64,000 nt of DNA. It comes from Scandinavium hiltneri. GTDB taxonomy: Bacteria > Pseudomonadota > Gammaproteobacteria > Enterobacterales > Enterobacteriaceae. The notes under the pieces were generated by a model. That model was not told the origin of the DNA. It worked only from the letters and a program-made list of their open reading frames with translations, and searched no databases. Location of the stretch: NCBI RefSeq assembly GCF_024764835.1, contig NZ_JALIGE010000074.1, forward strand, positions 372,001 to 436,000, read 5' to 3'. The stretch's first letter is position 1. Each line of letters opens with the position of its first letter. This document shows, piece after piece, positions 60,867 through 64,000 of this stretch. The translations under genes were made by a program, and so were the position numbers.

Positions 60867-61730
60867 TTATACCGCGGATGCACCACCGACGATTTCGGTG
60901 AGTTCCTGAGTAATGCTGGCCTGACGAGCTTTGTTGTATACCAACTGCAGCTCTTTAATCAGGCTGCCGCCATTGTCGGTCGCGGCTTTCATCGCCACCA
61001 TACGTGCGGCCTGCTCGCTGGCCAGGTTTTCTACCACGCCCTGATAAACCTGAGACTCGACGTAACGGCGCAGCAGGGTGTCCAGCAGCACTTTCGGATC
61101 AGGTTCGTACAGGTAATCCCAGGATTTACGCTTCAGATCCTCGTCTTCTGATGCCGGCAGCGGCAGCAGTTGAGTAATGGTCGGAGCCTGAGACATGGTG
61201 TTAATAAATTTGTTGCTGACAACGTAAAGCTTGTCCAGACGGCCTTCATCATAGGCCTGCAACATCACTTTTACCGGGCCGATCAGTTCAGACAGGGAAG
61301 GGTTATCGCCCATACCTGTTACCTGAGCAACCACGTTACCGCCAACGGAATTAAAGAAAGACACGCCCTTGGAGCCGATCATCGCGAGTTCGCTTTGAAC
61401 GCCTTTATCGGACCATGCTTTCATATCTGCCAGCAGCCTTTTGAACAAGTTAATGTTCAGGCCACCGCACAGACCACGGTCAGTGGACACCACCAGGTAG
61501 CCCACGCGTTTTACTTCGCGTTCTTCCAGGTAAGGGTGCTTATATTCCAGATTACCGGTGGCAAGGTGACCAATCACTTTGCGCATGGTATCAGCATAAG
61601 GACGGCTGGCTGCCATGCGTTCCTGCGATTTACGCATTTTGGACGCGGCGACCATTTCCATCGCTTTAGTGATCTTCTGCGTGTTCTGGACGCTTGCGAT
61701 CTTACTACGTATCTCTTTTGCGCCGGCCAT
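60867..61730 (-). CDS. atpG: ATP synthase F1 gamma subunit
   Basis: 287 residues: long N- and C-terminal helices (AGAKEIRSKIASVQNTQKITKAMEMVAA; LQLVYNKARQASITQELTEIVGGA) form the rotor coiled coil around a Rossmann-like middle (VVSTDRGLCGGLN). It couples proton flow to the beta subunits. Confidence 0.99.
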   Translation of the reverse strand: MAGAKEIRSKIASVQNTQKITKAMEMVAASKMRKSQERMAASRPYADTMRKVIGHLATGNLEYKHPYLEEREVKRVGYLVVSTDRGLCGGLNINLFKRLLADMKAWSDKGVQSELAMIGSKGVSFFNSVGGNVVAQVTGMGDNPSLSELIGPVKVMLQAYDEGRLDKLYVVSNKFINTMSQAPTITQLLPLPASEDEDLKRKSWDYLYEPDPKVLLDTLLRRYVESQVYQGVVENLASEQAARMVAMKAATDNGGSLIKELQLVYNKARQASITQELTEIVGGASAV

Positions 61731-61780
61731 GAGCTTCTCCTCAATGCCTAACGGCCTGCCCTAGGACAGACCGTCAGACG

Positions 61781-63322
61781 TTACCAGGACTGGGTTGCTT
61801 TGAAGGAATCGAGGATGCCTTTCAGCTTGCCTTCGATTTCGTCGTTATAGCCACCGGTCTGGTTGATTTCTTGCATCAGCGGAGCATGGTCACGGTCGAC
61901 GTAAGCCAGCAGAGCGGCTTCGAAGCTACCGATTTTCGCCAGTTCCACATCTTCGAGGTAACCGCGTTCAGCCGCGAACAGAACCAGACCCTGCTGTGCT
62001 ACAGACATTGGGGCATACTGTTTCTGTTTCAGCAGCTCGGTCACTTTCTGACCGTGGCTCAGCTGTTTACGGGTTGCTTCGTCCAGATCGGATGCGAACT
62101 GAGAGAACGCAGCCAGTTCACGATACTGTGCCAGAGCGGTACGGATACCACCGGACAGTTTCTTGATGATCTTGGTCTGAGCAGCACCGCCCACACGGGA
62201 TACGGAGATACCTGGGTTAACTGCCGGACGAATACCGGAGTTAAACAGGTTGGTTTCCAGGAAGATCTGACCATCGGTAATCGAGATTACGTTAGTCGGA
62301 ACGAACGCAGAAACGTCACCCGCCTGAGTCTCGATGATTGGCAGAGCAGTCAGGGAACCGGTTTTACCTTTAACTTCACCTTTGGTGAAGTTCTCAACGT
62401 ATTCCGCGTTTACGCGGGATGCGCGCTCCAGAAGACGGGAGTGGAGGTAGAACACGTCGCCTGGGAATGCTTCACGTCCTGGTGGACGACGGAGCAGCAG
62501 GGAAACCTGACGGTAAGCAACAGCCTGTTTGGACAGGTCATCGTAAACGATCAGTGCATCTTCACCGCGGTCACGGAAGTATTCGCCCATTGCGCAACCG
62601 GCATAGGGCGCCAGGTACTGCAGTGCAGCAGATTCAGACGCGGTAGCAACAACAACGATGGTGTTGGCCAGAGCGTTGTGCTCTTCCAGTTTACGAACCA
62701 CGTTGGAAATGGTGGACGCTTTCTGGCCGATAGCCACGTACACACATTTGATGCCAGAATCGCGCTGGTTGATGATTGCATCGATAGCCATAGCGGTTTT
62801 ACCGGTCTGACGGTCACCGATGATCAGCTCACGCTGGCCACGGCCGATTGGAATCATCGCATCAACAGATTTATAGCCGGTCTGAACAGGCTGGTCGACA
62901 GACTGACGCTCGATTACGCCCGGTGCGATAACTTCGATTGGCGAGAAGCCATCGTTATCAACTGGACCTTTACCGTCAATCGGTGCACCCAGAGTGTTCA
63001 CCACGCGGCCTAACATGCCACGGCCAACCGGCACTTCAAGAATACGGCCAGTACACTTAACCTTCATGCCTTCGGCGAGGTCAGCATACGGACCCATCAC
63101 AACTGCACCTACGGAGTCGCGCTCCAGGTTCAGTGCGATAGCGTAACGGTTACCCGGAAGGGAAATCATCTCACCCTGCATACAATCGGCCAGGCCGTGG
63201 ATGCGGATAACACCGTCGCTTACAGAAACAATAGTACCTTCGTTATGAGCCTCGCTCACAACATTGAACTGAGCAATGCGCTGCTTGATCAGTTCGCTGA
63301 TTTCGGTGGAATTCAGTTGCAT
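61781..63322 (-). CDS. atpA: ATP synthase F1 alpha subunit
   Basis: 513 residues, E. coli length. Nucleotide-binding P-loop GDRQTGKT, and the alpha signature NPGISVSRVGGAAQ. Non-catalytic nucleotide-binding subunit alternating with beta. Twelve bases after atpH. Confidence 0.99.
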   Translation of the reverse strand: MQLNSTEISELIKQRIAQFNVVSEAHNEGTIVSVSDGVIRIHGLADCMQGEMISLPGNRYAIALNLERDSVGAVVMGPYADLAEGMKVKCTGRILEVPVGRGMLGRVVNTLGAPIDGKGPVDNDGFSPIEVIAPGVIERQSVDQPVQTGYKSVDAMIPIGRGQRELIIGDRQTGKTAMAIDAIINQRDSGIKCVYVAIGQKASTISNVVRKLEEHNALANTIVVVATASESAALQYLAPYAGCAMGEYFRDRGEDALIVYDDLSKQAVAYRQVSLLLRRPPGREAFPGDVFYLHSRLLERASRVNAEYVENFTKGEVKGKTGSLTALPIIETQAGDVSAFVPTNVISITDGQIFLETNLFNSGIRPAVNPGISVSRVGGAAQTKIIKKLSGGIRTALAQYRELAAFSQFASDLDEATRKQLSHGQKVTELLKQKQYAPMSVAQQGLVLFAAERGYLEDVELAKIGSFEAALLAYVDRDHAPLMQEINQTGGYNDEIEGKLKGILDSFKATQSW

Positions 63323-63334
63323 GCTCCAGTCCCC

Positions 63335-63868
63335 TTAAGACTGCAATACGTCTGCAAGGCGTTCAAGACGGCCGCGTACGCTACCATCAATGACCGTATC
63401 ACCCGTGCGGATGATGACGCCTGCCATTACAGACTTATCGATTTTGCAATTCAGCTTAACTTTGCGTGACAGACGTTTTTCCATCGCGGCAGAGATTTTC
63501 GCGAGCTGTTCGTCACTCAGTGCCGTTGCGGAAGTCACTTCGACTTCTGCTGTCGCTTCACTCAGCGCGCGTAAATGCGCGAACTGCTCGAGAACATCCG
63601 GGAGCGCCTTAAGACGACCGTTTTCAGCCATTACCCGAATCAGGTTCTGGCCGCTGGCGTCCAGCTGCTCACCACAGATTGCGATAAACGCATCTGCGAG
63701 CGTTTCCGGCGCAAGAGCGCCAGAAAGTAACTCTGCCATGTGATCGTTTTTCGTGACCTCGGCGGCAAACGACAGCATATCCTGCCAGCTATCTACGCGT
63801 TGGTTTTCGACCGCAAAGTCAAAAGCTGCTTTGGCGTAGGGGCGAGCTACCGTTACAAATTCAGACAT
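63335..63868 (-). CDS. atpH: ATP synthase F1 delta subunit
   Basis: 177 residues: N-terminal helical bundle (TVARPYAKAAFDFAVENQRVDSWQ) and a C-terminal domain with the delta signature GVIIRTGDTVIDGSVRGRLERL. It joins F1 to the b-subunit stator. Confidence 0.99.
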   Translation of the reverse strand: MSEFVTVARPYAKAAFDFAVENQRVDSWQDMLSFAAEVTKNDHMAELLSGALAPETLADAFIAICGEQLDASGQNLIRVMAENGRLKALPDVLEQFAHLRALSEATAEVEVTSATALSDEQLAKISAAMEKRLSRKVKLNCKIDKSVMAGVIIRTGDTVIDGSVRGRLERLADVLQS

Positions 63869-63882
63869 CAGCCCCTCCCTCC

Positions 63883-64000
63883 TTACAGTTCAGCGACAAG
63901 TTTATCCACGATGTCGCTGTTAGCAGCTTCATCCACGGAACGTTCGATGATCTTCTCGGCACCAGCAACAGCCAGAATCGCGACCTGCTTGCGAAGTTCT
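63883..64000 (-). CDS. atpF: ATP synthase F0 subunit b, C-terminal part (cut by window end)
   Basis: The last 38 codons are inside the window, read on the minus strand from the right edge: [20 protein letters not shown] then [18 protein letters not shown] and stop. This is the conserved C-terminus of subunit b, the peripheral stalk. The stop lies 14 bases before atpH. The N-terminal membrane anchor is beyond the window. Confidence 0.97.

Noticed and set aside
61871..63013. 380-codon plus-strand frame opposite atpA
   Set aside because: Long antisense frames are common opposite highly biased genes such as atpA; no domain and no ribosome site.
1..64000. CRISPR arrays, prophage or complete insertion sequences
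   Set aside because: No spaced direct-repeat array, phage module or intact transposase was seen; the only mobile DNA is the fragment near selC.

Overview
The window is a stretch of enterobacterial (Enterobacteriaceae) chromosome. Gene content, gene order and protein sequence closely follow the Escherichia coli selC - ilvBN - emrD - gyrB/dnaA - yidC - pst - glm - atp region. The tnaCAB, mdtL and yidZ genes that follow mnmE in E. coli are missing, and the glv genes are intact, so this is not E. coli K-12. An Enterobacter/Lelliottia/Leclercia-type genome fits best, but genus is an inference. The replication origin itself is not in the window; the atp operon at the right end lies on its oriC side in E. 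coli.

Region by region. (1) 1-10.0 kb, the most variable part: GNAT acetyltransferase, TetR repressor divergent from a DHA2 drug exporter with a clear palindromic operator, an NTF2-like protein, a secreted serine hydrolase, nlpA, an OmpH-like lipoprotein, a small lipoprotein, and a two-gene MFS transporter/peptidase T-like operon. (2) 9.7-10.1 kb: selC (tRNA-Sec) followed by an IS3-family orfA fragment and TGCCCCCA repeats, which look like the scar of a lost genomic island. (3) 10.4-17.1 kb: yicJI (alpha-xyloside uptake and hydrolysis), yicN, and ilvBN behind the ivbL attenuator. (4) 17.2-17.8 kb: a complete istR-1/tisB type I toxin-antitoxin locus, with LexA box, 75-nt antitoxin RNA, matching target site and 29-aa toxin. 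(5) 17.8-26.1 kb: a DMT transporter, emrD, and the sulfatase operon yidKJHG plus its radical-SAM maturase, with AraC regulator yidL opposite. (6) 26.1-32.8 kb: an intact alpha-glucoside PTS operon with its GntR regulator, yidE, and the ibpAB heat-shock genes with thermosensor-like leaders and a sigma-32 promoter. (7) 33-47.8 kb: yidQ, yidR, yidA, the gyrB-recF-dnaN-dnaA operon, the divergent rpmH-rnpA-yidD-yidC-mnmE block, yieE and chrR. (8) 47.9-64 kb: adeP/yieH with a PurR-like box between them, phoU-pstBACS with a Pho box, glmUS, a tiny CRP-flanked gene candidate between glmU and atpC, and the ATP synthase operon, cut off inside atpF.

Most of the window is conserved housekeeping DNA. The parts most worth a second look are the small genes and regulatory structures: the istR/tisB locus, the 16-codon ORF at 58.8 kb with its own promoter, two CRP-type palindromes and terminator, the selC island scar, and the two kinds of dispersed intergenic repeat.
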